Part shown: positions 32,603 through 41,237 of the stretch, one piece after another
Numbering within the stretch: the first letter of the stretch is position 1
Layout of the letters: every line of letters starts with the position of its first letter
Notes under the pieces: model-generated
The model's database searches: none
What the model saw: the letters and a program-made list of their open reading frames with translations, nothing else
What the model was told of the DNA's origin: nothing
Source: Pseudomonas sp. UBA4617
Lineage (GTDB): Bacteria; Pseudomonadota; Gammaproteobacteria; Pseudomonadales; Pseudomonadaceae
Assembly: GCF_002386445.1 (NCBI RefSeq)
Contig: NZ_DGIR01000052.1
Span: forward strand, 42,162 to 106,161
DNA: 64,000 nucleotides
Direction of reading: 5' to 3'
Made by a program: the position numbers and the translations under genes

Positions 32603-34060
32603 ATGACAATAACTCCACAACAACTGATTGCGCTGCTACCGCTGCTGATCGTCGGATTGACGGTGGTGGTTGTGATGCTCTCCATTGCGTGGCGACGCAA
32701 TCACTTCCTGAATGCCACCCTGGCGGTTCTGGGTCTGAACGCTGCGTTAGTCTCCCTCTGGTTTGTTGGCCAGGCGGGTGCGATGGATGTCACGCCGCTG
32801 ATGCGCGTTGACGGCTTCGCCATGCTGTACACCGGGCTGGTGCTGTTAGCCAGCCTGGCAACCTGTACCTTTGCTTACCCGTGGCTGGAAGGTTACAACG
32901 ACAACAGAGAAGAGTTTTACCTGCTGGTTCTGATTGCCGCCCTGGGTGGTATTCTGCTGGCGAATGCAAACCATCTGGCGGCGCTGTTCCTCGGTATTGA
33001 GCTGATCTCTCTGCCGCTGTTCGGCCTGATTGGTTATGCCTTCCGTCAGAAGCGCTCTCTGGAAGCGAGTATCAAGTATACGATCCTGTCTGCTGCTGCT
33101 TCGTCCTTCCTGCTGTTCGGTATTGCGCTGATCTATGCTCAGTCCGGTAACCTCTCTTTCGAAGCGCTTGGAAAGAGCCTTGGCGATGGCATGCTGCATG
33201 AGCCGCTGCTGCTGGCAGGTCTGGGCATGATGATTGTGGGCCTCGGCTTTAAACTCTCTCTGGTGCCGTTCCACCTGTGGACGCCAGACGTTTACCAGGG
33301 TGCTCCGGCACCGGTCTCCACCTTCCTGGCGACAGCGAGCAAAATCGCTATCTTCGGTGTGGTGATGCGCCTGTTCCTGTACGCACCGGTAGGCGAGAGC
33401 GAAGCGGTTCGTGTGGTTCTGGGTATCATTGCCTTCGTCTCCATCATCTTCGGTAACCTGATGGCGCTGAGCCAGACCAACATCAAGCGTCTGCTCGGTT
33501 ACTCCTCCATCTCGCACCTGGGCTATCTGATGGTGGCACTGATTGCGTTGCAGAGCGGCCAGATGTCCATGGAGACCGTAGGTGTCTACTTGGCCGGTTA
33601 CCTGTTCAGCAGCCTCGGCGCGTTCGGCGTGGTAAGCCTGATGTCCAGCCCGTACCGTGGCCCGGACGCAGATTCACTGTTCTCCTACCGTGGTCTGTTC
33701 TGGCACCGTCCGATCCTGTCCGCGGTGATGACCGTGATGATGCTCTCTCTGGCGGGTATCCCGATGACGCTGGGCTTTATCGGTAAGTTCTACGTGCTGG
33801 CAGTGGGTGTGCAGGCGGGTCTGTGGTGGCTGACAGCGGGTGTCGTTATCGGCTCCGCGATTGGTCTCTACTACTATCTGCGCGTGGCCGTGAGCCTGTA
33901 CCTGAGCGCACCTCAGCAGCTCAACCGCGATGCGCCAGGCAACTGGCAGTACAGCGCTGGCGGTATTGTGGTGCTGATCTCGGCCCTGCTGGTACTGATC
34001 TTCGGTATCTATCCGCAGCCGCTGATCACCATCGTGCAGCACGCGATGCCGCTGATGTAA
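32603..34060 (+). CDS. nuoN: NADH-quinone oxidoreductase subunit N
   Basis: This is the proximal antiporter-like proton-pumping subunit, 485 residues as in E. coli. It shows FLGIELISLPLFGLIGYAF with the conserved Glu, GLGFKLSLVPFHLWTPDVYQGAPAP with the pumping Lys, and the discontinuous helix region SSISHLGYLMVALIAL. It is the last gene of the operon and is closed by the tandem terminator array that begins ten bases after its stop codon. Confidence 0.97.
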   Translation: MTITPQQLIALLPLLIVGLTVVVVMLSIAWRRNHFLNATLAVLGLNAALVSLWFVGQAGAMDVTPLMRVDGFAMLYTGLVLLASLATCTFAYPWLEGYNDNREEFYLLVLIAALGGILLANANHLAALFLGIELISLPLFGLIGYAFRQKRSLEASIKYTILSAAASSFLLFGIALIYAQSGNLSFEALGKSLGDGMLHEPLLLAGLGMMIVGLGFKLSLVPFHLWTPDVYQGAPAPVSTFLATASKIAIFGVVMRLFLYAPVGESEAVRVVLGIIAFVSIIFGNLMALSQTNIKRLLGYSSISHLGYLMVALIALQSGQMSMETVGVYLAGYLFSSLGAFGVVSLMSSPYRGPDADSLFSYRGLFWHRPILSAVMTVMMLSLAGIPMTLGFIGKFYVLAVGVQAGLWWLTAGVVIGSAIGLYYYLRVAVSLYLSAPQQLNRDAPGNWQYSAGGIVVLISALLVLIFGIYPQPLITIVQHAMPLM

Positions 34061-34070
34061 GGTAAAAGTA

Positions 34071-34359
34071 AAAAACCCGCCTCGGCGGGTTTTTTTATGG
34101 TCTTCTCCCTCTCCTTGTGGGAGAGGGCTGGGGTGAGGGCAACAGCCCGCACTGAACGAAAACCCGCCTCGGCGGGTTTTTTTATGGTCTTCTCCCTCTC
34201 CTCGTGGGAGAGGGCCGGGGTGAGGGCACCAGCCCGCACTGAACATAAAACCCGCCTCGGCGGGTTTTTTTATGGTCTTCTCCCTCTCCTTGTGGGAGAG
34301 GGCTGGGGTGAGGGCACCAGCCCGCACTGAACGAAAAAACCCGCCTCAGCGGGTTTTTT
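34071..34359. repeat. Tandem array of four intrinsic terminators alternating with three REP-like palindromes
   Basis: Four copies of a terminator (stem CCCGCC/GGCGGG, fourth copy CCCGCC/AGCGGG, with A and T tracts on the two sides) occur at about 34071-34096, 34159-34183, 34247-34271 and 34334-34359. After each of the first three comes a palindrome, for example CCCTCTCC at 34107-34114 with GGGAGAGGG at 34119-34127, then a GGGGTGAGGGCA tail and AGCCCGCACTGAAC. The repeat period is 87, 88 and 89 bases. The array ends the nuo operon and also faces the convergent cheV gene. The A/T tracts on both sides make each hairpin able to act in both directions. Confidence 0.9.
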
Positions 34360-34421
34360 ATGCTTGCTGTTTGCTGCCTCTGCCCGTGCAAGCGACGCAC
34401 TGCCGGGCAAAAAAACGCAAA

Positions 34422-35426
34422 TCAGGCCAACTGCTTACGACTAATCAACGGCCCATCAATCTTCTTCGTCGAGCGCTCCAGCACCTCTTCAATCACCGAC
34501 GACAGCTCATTCAGCTCGAACTTCGCCACGTAGCCATCGGCTTTCACCTTGCGGATATGGTCTTCGTTGGCGTTGCCGGAAAGGGAAGAGTGGATCACCA
34601 CCGGAATGTCCTTCAGGATGGCGTCGGTTTTAATTTTGCGCGTCAGGGTAAAGCCGTCCATCTCCGGCATCTCGAGGTCGGTCAGTACCAGAGCGATCTT
34701 ATCGGTGATCGGTACGCCTTCTGCCTGCGCCTGCGCTGCCAGCACGCCAATTTTCTCCCACGCCTCTTTGCCGGTGATGTGCATCAGCGCCGGGATCGCC
34801 ATCGCCTGCAGCCCTTTTTCCAGCATCGAACGCGCCACTTTGGAGTCTTCCGCCACAATCGCCACGGCACCCGGCTTAATATTAAATTGGGTGGTTTTCA
34901 GGTCGGTCGTGTGCAGGTCATGATTGGCCGGGGTGATGTCATACAGGATCTGCTCAACGTCCAGCACCATCGCCAGATCGTTGGTATCCGTCTTCTCGTC
35001 CAGGCAGGCAATACTGGTGATATAGCGTCCGCTGACGGCGGTTTCAGCCGCATGCACCTGCTTCCAGTCCAGTCGCATAATGTTTTCGACCGACTCGACG
35101 GCAAAGGCCTGCACGCTGCGGGCATACTCGGTGATCAGCAGAATGTTCAGACCCGTCGCCGGTTTGCAGCCGGCCACTGCGGCCAGGTCGATAACCGGGA
35201 TCACCTGGTCACGAATATTGACCATCCCCATCAGGGGTGACTTCATGCCCGCCGGTTTGGTGAACGCTGGCATGGGCACAATCTCGCGAAGCTTAAAGAC
35301 GTTGATGCCAAACAGCTCAGATTTATTTTCGTTCATCGATGTGCCGAGACGGAACAGCAACAGCTCAAAACGGTTCGACAGAGTAAGATTTGCCCTGTCA
35401 TCAATGTCTTTCTGGAAATTATCCAT
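34422..35426 (-). CDS. cheV: Chemotaxis coupling protein CheV (CheW domain plus receiver)
   Basis: This is a cytoplasmic signalling protein of 334 residues. The CheW-like domain covers about residues 17-165 (LLLFRLGTSMNENKSELFGINVFKLREIV...GMVNIRDQVIPVIDLAAVAG). The receiver domain covers about 185-315, with acidic pocket Glu193-Asp194, phosphoacceptor Asp250 (VLTDLEMPEMDGFTL) and a conserved Ser/Lys region near the end. CheV couples receptors to CheA and can act as a phosphate sink. E. coli K-12 lacks it, whereas Salmonella and Enterobacter have it near nuo (from memory). There are no flagellar or other che genes nearby, so it is an orphan locus. Convergent with nuoN. Confidence 0.93.
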   Translation of the reverse strand: MDNFQKDIDDRANLTLSNRFELLLFRLGTSMNENKSELFGINVFKLREIVPMPAFTKPAGMKSPLMGMVNIRDQVIPVIDLAAVAGCKPATGLNILLITEYARSVQAFAVESVENIMRLDWKQVHAAETAVSGRYITSIACLDEKTDTNDLAMVLDVEQILYDITPANHDLHTTDLKTTQFNIKPGAVAIVAEDSKVARSMLEKGLQAMAIPALMHITGKEAWEKIGVLAAQAQAEGVPITDKIALVLTDLEMPEMDGFTLTRKIKTDAILKDIPVVIHSSLSGNANEDHIRKVKADGYVAKFELNELSSVIEEVLERSTKKIDGPLISRKQLA

Positions 35427-35492
35427 TCTACCCTCGAGTGAAAAATACCTGCCTGTTAAGGGTTATCGGCAGACCCGGGGAAAAATAGAGCG

Positions 35493-36410
35493 TTAAACGC
35501 GCACCACGGCAAAATCTTCTGCAAGCTCACTGTCGGCAAACAGGGCGCGGCACTCGGCCAGCAGCATGGCGCAGCCCCCGGCGTCATAGCGCGAGCTGAC
35601 GTGGGTGATCACCAGTTTTTTTACCTGCGCTTCGCGGGCCAGCATGGCGGCCTGACGCGTTGAACTGTGGCCGCGGCTGTTGGCTTTCTCCTCCATCGCC
35701 GATTCCAGGGTAGCTTCATGCACCAGCAGATCGACGCCCCTGGCCAACGCGAGGGCGTTCTCACAGGGGGCGGTATCCCCGAAGATAGCCAGTTTCTTGC
35801 CCGGGCGGGGCGGCGAGAGATAGTCTGCGCCATCGATCGTCCGGCCATCGTCCAGCGTGATGCGTTCACCGCGCTTGAGCTGCTGGAACAGGGGGCCGAA
35901 GGGAACTCCGGCGGCAATCAGCGCCGCGCCATCCAGGGCGCCGGGTTTATCCTGCTCTTCAATGCGATAGCCGTAACACTCCACGGGATGATTCAGCGCG
36001 GCCGCGGTCACGGTCCAGGCATCATCGCTGAAAACCACTCCTGCGCTTATCTCGACAATCTCAAGCGGATAATCGGTCCAGGAGCCACTGATGCGCAGGC
36101 TGGTTTCGACAAATTCACGGATCCCGGGCGGGCCGTAAATGGTCAGCGGGTGGAGATTGCCCGCCATCGAGCGACTGCACAGCAGCCCCGGCAGACCAAA
36201 AAGGTGATCGCCATGCAGGTGGGTAATGAAAATTTTATCCAGCTTGCCGGGATGGCTGGCGGTCTGGAGCAGCTGGTGCTGCGTGCCTTCGCCACAGTCA
36301 AACATCCACAAGCCACCGCGGGTCGGGTGCTGTAAATCCAGCAAAATTGAGGTGACGTTGCGCGTCCGGGTCGGCACGCCAGCAGATGTTCCTAAAAAAA
36401 GCAGCTCCAT
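35493..36410 (-). CDS. rbn: Ribonuclease BN / tRNase Z
   Basis: This metallo-beta-lactamase-fold nuclease matures tRNA 3' ends, also called ElaC. The 305-residue cytoplasmic protein has the metal motif THLHGDHLFGLPG, an early LGTSAGVPTRTRN loop, the FGDTAPCENA metal ligand site, HEATLESAMEEKA and the late ITHVSSRYD histidine. These are the ligands for two zinc ions in long-form-like bacterial tRNase Z. It diverges from elaA across a 73-base gap, the arrangement in E. coli. Confidence 0.94.
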   Translation of the reverse strand: MELLFLGTSAGVPTRTRNVTSILLDLQHPTRGGLWMFDCGEGTQHQLLQTASHPGKLDKIFITHLHGDHLFGLPGLLCSRSMAGNLHPLTIYGPPGIREFVETSLRISGSWTDYPLEIVEISAGVVFSDDAWTVTAAALNHPVECYGYRIEEQDKPGALDGAALIAAGVPFGPLFQQLKRGERITLDDGRTIDGADYLSPPRPGKKLAIFGDTAPCENALALARGVDLLVHEATLESAMEEKANSRGHSSTRQAAMLAREAQVKKLVITHVSSRYDAGGCAMLLAECRALFADSELAEDFAVVRV

Positions 36411-36483
36411 AATGCACTCAGCCTCTGTGCCAGGGACGAAAAGTCATTAGTATAACGGCTACCGACACGATAAGGAGACCCCC

Positions 36484-36945
36484 ATGATCCAGTGGCAAGA
36501 TCTGCACCATAGCGAGCTGACCGTTCCCGTGCTTTACGCGCTACTCAAGCTTCGCTGCGAAGTCTTTGTAGTGGAACAAACCTGCCCTTACCAGGATATT
36601 GATGGCGACGATCTGGTGGGGGAGAACCGGCACATCCTCGGCTGGAAAGATAACCAACTGGTGGCGTATGCGAGGATTCTGAAAAGCGACGACGATTTTT
36701 CTCCCGTTGTGATTGGGCGGGTGATTATCAGCCAGCAAGCGCGGGGCGAAAAGCTCGGATATGCGCTGATGGAGCACACCCTGCATTCCTGCGAAAAACA
36801 GTGGCCGAACAAAGCGTTATATCTTGGCGCGCAGGCCCATTTGCAGGCGTTTTATGCCCGTTTTGGCTTTGTGCCCGTGACGGACATCTACGATGAAGAT
36901 GGCATTCCGCATATCGGGATGGCGAAAGAGGCAGAACAAGCGTAG
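36484..36945 (+). CDS. elaA: GNAT-family acyltransferase ElaA
   Basis: This is a predicted N-acyltransferase of 153 residues, with the acyl-CoA-binding region VVIGRVIISQQARGEKLGYALMEHTL (the R/Q-x-x-G-x-G/A pattern relaxed to RGEKLG). It also has the ElaA-type N-terminus LYALLKLRCEVFVVEQTCPYQDIDGDD. ElaA proteins are conserved in enterobacteria; their substrate is not established. A good ribosome site (AAGGAGA) precedes the ATG. elaB follows after 62 bases. Confidence 0.9.
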   Translation: MIQWQDLHHSELTVPVLYALLKLRCEVFVVEQTCPYQDIDGDDLVGENRHILGWKDNQLVAYARILKSDDDFSPVVIGRVIISQQARGEKLGYALMEHTLHSCEKQWPNKALYLGAQAHLQAFYARFGFVPVTDIYDEDGIPHIGMAKEAEQA

Positions 36946-37007
36946 CAGGCAGAATCGGCAAGGATTGTCTATAGTTAGCGAACTGATGCAACTACAAGGA
37001 GAAAACT

Positions 37008-37313
37008 ATGTCCTTCCAATCTTCGGAATCGCACGTTGATGATGATCTGACGCTGTTAAGTGAAACGCTGGAAGAAGTCCTTCGTTCTTCAGGCGATCCG
37101 GCCGATCAAAAGTACATTGAGCTAAAGGCGCGTGCTGAACAGGCACTGCATGACGTGAAAACGCGCGTAAGCCATGCGTCGGACACTTACTATTATCGGG
37201 CGAAAAAAGCGGTCTATCGTGCGGACGATTATGTCCGTGAAAAACCGTGGCAGGGTATCGGAGTAGGCGCCGCCGCCGGTCTGGTGCTCGGTCTGCTGCT
37301 CGCCCGCCGTTAA
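37008..37313 (+). CDS. elaB: ElaB, stress-related tail-anchored membrane protein
   Basis: This is a 101-residue DUF883-family protein. An acidic and helical cytoplasmic part (DDDLTLLSETLEEVLRSSGD...ELKARAEQALHDVKTRVSHAS) leads to one C-terminal membrane helix with glycine pattern (KPWQGIGVGAAAGLVLGLLL) and the end ARR. ElaB is a tail-anchored inner-membrane protein induced in stationary phase that is reported to associate with ribosomes and protect against oxidative stress. AAGGAGAA precedes the ATG. It lies between elaA and the men operon as in E. coli. Confidence 0.93.
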   Translation: MSFQSSESHVDDDLTLLSETLEEVLRSSGDPADQKYIELKARAEQALHDVKTRVSHASDTYYYRAKKAVYRADDYVREKPWQGIGVGAAAGLVLGLLLARR

Positions 37314-37409
37314 TTCTACACGCACGCTTCTCCCTGCCAAATCGTGGGTACTGCTTTTTCCAGCCAGTACCCCGTATAATGTAAGGTCTTTGAGCTGGGA
37401 GAAGTTCGC

Positions 37410-38705
37410 GTGCACTCGATTTCCACCGCGCTGGCAGGCCTTTGCTACCAGTTAGCAGACGATATTCCTGATGTACCTGGCCTGCATCACCTCGATGTTT
37501 CCTTTGCGCTCAACGATGCGTTTGACCCGCTCGCCTGGCTGAATGCCCAGCACTGTTTTCCTCAGTTCTACTGGCAGCAGCGTAACGGTGATGAAGAGTA
37601 CGCCGCGCTGGGGACCACAAAACACTTCGCCTCTCTCTCTGATGCCCGTCATTTTTTGCAATGTTATCCGCAATGCCCAGACGTTCGGGTGGTGGGGGTT
37701 AACGCCTTCGATCCGTACCAGGGCAACCTGTTCCTGCCGCGTCTGCTGTGGCAGCGCAGCGGCGGAACCGCGACGCTGCGCCTGATACTTTGCAGCGCAA
37801 CCTCGCTGAAAAACGATGCGCAACACGCGCACGAATTCCTGCGTTCCCTCAGGGACAGCCAGCCCGTTAAGGCGCTTAACCAACCGGTGGTGAGCGAAAC
37901 CCACCGGCCTGAGAAATCCGGCTGGCTGACGTTAATCACCCGCGCAACCGACGCCATTGCCCGCGGGGAGTTCGATAAAGTAGTGCTGGCCCGGGCAACG
38001 GATCTGCATTTCAACCTGCCGGTCAACCCTGTCGCTCTGATAGCCGCCAGCCGTCGGGTGAATTTCCAGTGCTACCACTTTCTAATGCGCCCTGATGCTA
38101 CCCGGGCCTTTCTCGGTTCGTCGCCGGAACGGCTGTGGCGGCGGCGTGGAACCCTGCTGCGTACCGAGGCGTTGGCCGGTACGGTCGCCAGTCACCCGGA
38201 TGATGCCCAGGCCGCCCGCATGGGGGACTGGCTGATGCATGACGATAAAAATCAGCGTGAAAATATGCTGGTGGTCGAGGATATCTGTCAGCGCCTGCAA
38301 CGTGATGGCGGCGTGCTTGACGTGCTGCCGCCGCAAATTGTGCGCTTGCGTAAGGTGCAGCATTTACGCCGCTGCATCTGGACTGCATTGCAACAGCCGG
38401 ACGATGAACAGTGCCTGATGCGGCTGCAACCTACCGCCGCCGTCGCCGGTCTGCCGCGCCAAAATGCGTGGGATTTTATCGCCCGCAATGAACCCTTCGA
38501 TCGGGAGTGGTATGCCGGGTCCGCTGGCTATCTGTCGTTAGCGCAAAGCGAGTTCTGCGTGGCATTGCGTTCGGCCAGAGTGCAGGAGACCTGCGTGCGC
38601 TTGTACGCCGGGGCGGGGATCGTCAGTGGTTCCGACCCTGAACAGGAGTGGCAGGAGATTGAAAATAAAGCTGCCGGACTGCGTTCTCTCCTCCTAAAGG
38701 ATTAA
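37410..38705 (+). CDS. menF: Isochorismate synthase MenF
   Basis: This enzyme converts chorismate to isochorismate, the first committed step of menaquinone synthesis. The 431-residue protein starts at GTG with GGGAGAA upstream. The chorismate-binding domain covers about residues 170-430, with FDKVVLARATDLHF, FLGSSPERLWRR, TEALAGTVA, RENMLVVEDICQRL, LQPTAAVAGLP and WYAGSAGYLSL, and ends RLYAGAGIVSGSDPEQEWQEIENK. The N-terminal 160 residues are more variable. It heads the men operon; menD begins 88 bases downstream. Confidence 0.95.
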   Translation: MHSISTALAGLCYQLADDIPDVPGLHHLDVSFALNDAFDPLAWLNAQHCFPQFYWQQRNGDEEYAALGTTKHFASLSDARHFLQCYPQCPDVRVVGVNAFDPYQGNLFLPRLLWQRSGGTATLRLILCSATSLKNDAQHAHEFLRSLRDSQPVKALNQPVVSETHRPEKSGWLTLITRATDAIARGEFDKVVLARATDLHFNLPVNPVALIAASRRVNFQCYHFLMRPDATRAFLGSSPERLWRRRGTLLRTEALAGTVASHPDDAQAARMGDWLMHDDKNQRENMLVVEDICQRLQRDGGVLDVLPPQIVRLRKVQHLRRCIWTALQQPDDEQCLMRLQPTAAVAGLPRQNAWDFIARNEPFDREWYAGSAGYLSLAQSEFCVALRSARVQETCVRLYAGAGIVSGSDPEQEWQEIENKAAGLRSLLLKD

Positions 38706-38793
38706 TACTGAGTCGTACTTACCCGATTCATATCAAAATTACATCTTTTCCTATTATTTATACTTAGTCGCAATATTGATACCGGACAATTCC

Positions 38794-40464
38794 ATGTCAG
38801 TGAGTTCCTTTAACCGGCGCTGGGCGGCGGTGATCCTTGAAGCCCTGACCCGCCATGGCGTCAGGCACGTTTGCATCGCACCCGGCTCGCGTTCAACGCC
38901 GTTGACCCTGGCTGCCGCAGAGAACCGTGCTTTTATTCATCACACCCATTTTGATGAACGCGGTCTCGGGCATCTGGCGCTGGGGCTGGCCAAAGCCAGT
39001 AATACCCCGGTGGCGGTTATTGTAACTTCCGGTACCGCGGTGGCTAACCTCTATCCGGCGCTGATTGAAGCCGGTCTGACCGGCGAAAAGCTGGTGCTGC
39101 TAACGGCGGATCGTCCCCCGGAGCTGATCGACTGTGGCGCAAACCAGGCCATTCGTCAGCCGGGTCTCTTCGCCTCACATCCCTCGGAAACGCTATCCCT
39201 GCCGCGTCCGACCCGGGATATTCCCGCCCGCTGGCTGGTCTCCACGGTGGATAACGCCATGGGCGCACTTCGCGCGGGGGCGCTGCACATTAACTGTCCG
39301 TTTGCCGAGCCGCTGTATGGCGAAATGGATGATACCGATCTTGCCTGGCACCAGGCGCTGGGTGACTGGTGGCAGAGCGATAAACCCTGGCTGCGCGCCC
39401 CCGCAGCGCTTTCAAGCCCTGAACAGCGCGACTGGTTCTTCTGGCGGCAAAAACGCGGCGTGGTGCTGGCGGGCAGAATGAGCGCGGCGGAAGGAAAAAA
39501 GGTGGCAGAGTGGGCGCAAACTCTGGGCTGGCCGCTGATTGGCGACGTACTCTCCCAGACCGGGCAGCCGCTGCCGTGTGCGGATCTGTGGCTGGGCAAT
39601 GCGAAGGCCGTTACCGAACTGGAGCAGGCGCAGATTGTGGTCCAGCTGGGCGGCAGTCTGACGGGGAAACGGCTGCTGCAGTGGCAGGCAACCTGCACGC
39701 CGGAAGAGTACTGGCTGGTCGATCCGCGGGAAGGGCGGCTGGATCCGGCGCACCATTGCGGTCGTCGGCTGGTCTCGAATGTCGCCGACTGGCTGGAACT
39801 GCATCCGGCGGAAAAACGCGGCCCCTGGGCCACGGCGATCCCGGAACTCTCCCGCCAGGCCTGGCAGCTGACAGCGCAACACAGCGAGGCGTTTGGCGAG
39901 GCGCAGCTGGCGCACCGTATTCGCCACTATCTGCCCGAGCAGGGGCAGCTGTTTGTCGGCAACAGCCTGGTGGTGCGTCTGATTGATGCCTTTTCCCGCC
40001 TGCCGGCAGGCTATCCGGTGTTCAGTAACCGTGGCGCCAGCGGCATTGACGGGCTGCTCTCCACCGCAGCCGGGGTCCAGCGTGCCAACGCACGCCCGAC
40101 GCTGGCGATTGTTGGCGATCTGTCGGCGTTGTACGATCTCAACGCGCTGGCCTTGTTACGTCAGGCTTCGGCGCCCTTTGTGCTGCTGGTGATCAACAAT
40201 AACGGCGGGCAGATTTTCTCCCTGCTGCCGACGCCGCAGAGTGAGCGTGAGCGCTTCTATCTGATGCCGCAAAACGTGCAGTTTGAACACGCGGCAGCCA
40301 TGTTCAGCCTCCGTTATCAGCGCCCTACAAGCTGGGGGGAGTTGGAGAGCGCCCTGAATACGGCGTGGAGCAAACCTCGCGCCACGCTTATCGAAGTGGT
40401 GGTTAACGACAGCGATGGCGCGCAGATGCTGCAAAACCTGCTGGCGCAGGTAAGCCATCTATGA
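38794..40464 (+). CDS. menD: SEPHCHC synthase MenD
   Basis: This is a thiamine-diphosphate enzyme that joins isochorismate and 2-oxoglutarate in menaquinone synthesis. The protein is 556 residues from the ATG giving MSVSSFNRRWAAVILEAL, as in E. coli; an ATG 18 bases earlier is not preferred. It has the N-terminal glutamate region HTHFDERGLGHLALGLAKAS, the TSGTAVANLYPALIEA motif and the C-terminal ThDP/Mg2+ motif GDLSALYDLNALALLRQ...NNNGG. It overlaps menH by 4 bases (ATGA). Confidence 0.95.
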   Translation: MSVSSFNRRWAAVILEALTRHGVRHVCIAPGSRSTPLTLAAAENRAFIHHTHFDERGLGHLALGLAKASNTPVAVIVTSGTAVANLYPALIEAGLTGEKLVLLTADRPPELIDCGANQAIRQPGLFASHPSETLSLPRPTRDIPARWLVSTVDNAMGALRAGALHINCPFAEPLYGEMDDTDLAWHQALGDWWQSDKPWLRAPAALSSPEQRDWFFWRQKRGVVLAGRMSAAEGKKVAEWAQTLGWPLIGDVLSQTGQPLPCADLWLGNAKAVTELEQAQIVVQLGGSLTGKRLLQWQATCTPEEYWLVDPREGRLDPAHHCGRRLVSNVADWLELHPAEKRGPWATAIPELSRQAWQLTAQHSEAFGEAQLAHRIRHYLPEQGQLFVGNSLVVRLIDAFSRLPAGYPVFSNRGASGIDGLLSTAAGVQRANARPTLAIVGDLSALYDLNALALLRQASAPFVLLVINNNGGQIFSLLPTPQSERERFYLMPQNVQFEHAAAMFSLRYQRPTSWGELESALNTAWSKPRATLIEVVVNDSDGAQMLQNLLAQVSHL

Positions 40465-41237
40465 TCCTGCAAGGCACGCACTGCACCGGCGCGGCAGGAA
40501 AACCCTGGCTGGTTTTCCTGCACGGCTTTTCCGGCGATCGCCGTGAATGGCAGTTGCCCGAGGCGTGCCTGGGTGATTATCCCCGCTTATATCTTGATTT
40601 GCCGGGACACGGCGAATCGGCGCACGTTGCGGTGCACGATTTCAGCGACATGCATACATTGCTGAATCGCACCCTTCTTAGTTACAACATACTAAAGTAC
40701 TGGCTGGTGGGGTACTCCCTCGGCGGCCGCATTGCGATGTATCACGCCTGCCAGCGCCCGAAAGGGCTACAGGGATTGATTGTTGAAGGGGCGCATCCGG
40801 GGTTGCGTGATGATGACGAACGGGCAAGGCGCCGCGCCTCTGATGCTCACTGGGCTGCGCGTTTTCGCCATGAACCCTTAGAGGCGGTGTTTGCAGACTG
40901 GTATCAACAGCCGGTCTTTGCCTCATTAACTGACGCGCAGCGTCGGGCGCTGGTTGCCCTGCGCAGCCGTAACAACGGCGCGACCCTGGCCGCCATGTTG
41001 CAGGCGACCTCCCTGGCTGAACAACCCGATTTAAGGGCTGCGCTCGCTGAGTGCGCAGTTCCCTTTTTCTATCTGTATGGCGAGCGGGACGACAAGTTCA
41101 GGGCGATTGCCCGGGAGCTTCCCGCGATCGGCCATCAAATTTCCCATGCCGGACATAACGCCCATCGGGAAAATCCCGTTGCGGTGGCCGAGCGTCTGGC
41201 TCAGATATTCCGTTTATCCATAAAGGACACTCTATGA
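40461..41237 (+). CDS. menH: SHCHC synthase MenH
   Basis: This alpha/beta-hydrolase eliminates pyruvate from SEPHCHC to give SHCHC in menaquinone synthesis. The 258-residue protein has an oxyanion loop FLHGFSGDRREW, the nucleophile elbow VGYSLGGRIAMY, an acid in YLYGERDDKF and the histidine in ISHAGHNAHRENP, all matching E. coli MenH. The ATG overlaps the menD stop. Its end overlaps menB by 4 bases. Confidence 0.94.
   Translation: MILQGTHCTGAAGKPWLVFLHGFSGDRREWQLPEACLGDYPRLYLDLPGHGESAHVAVHDFSDMHTLLNRTLLSYNILKYWLVGYSLGGRIAMYHACQRPKGLQGLIVEGAHPGLRDDDERARRRASDAHWAARFRHEPLEAVFADWYQQPVFASLTDAQRRALVALRSRNNGATLAAMLQATSLAEQPDLRAALAECAVPFFYLYGERDDKFRAIARELPAIGHQISHAGHNAHRENPVAVAERLAQIFRLSIKDTL

Noticed and set aside
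34071..34359. Possible CRISPR array
   Set aside because: The repeats have a period near 88 bases, contain terminators, and the spacers are themselves identical; there are no cas genes.
34097..34400. Short open frames reading SLSLWERAGVR and PSPLGEGWGEG through the array after nuoN
   Set aside because: These peptides arise from the REP-like palindrome in many enterobacterial databases and are translations of repeats, not genes.
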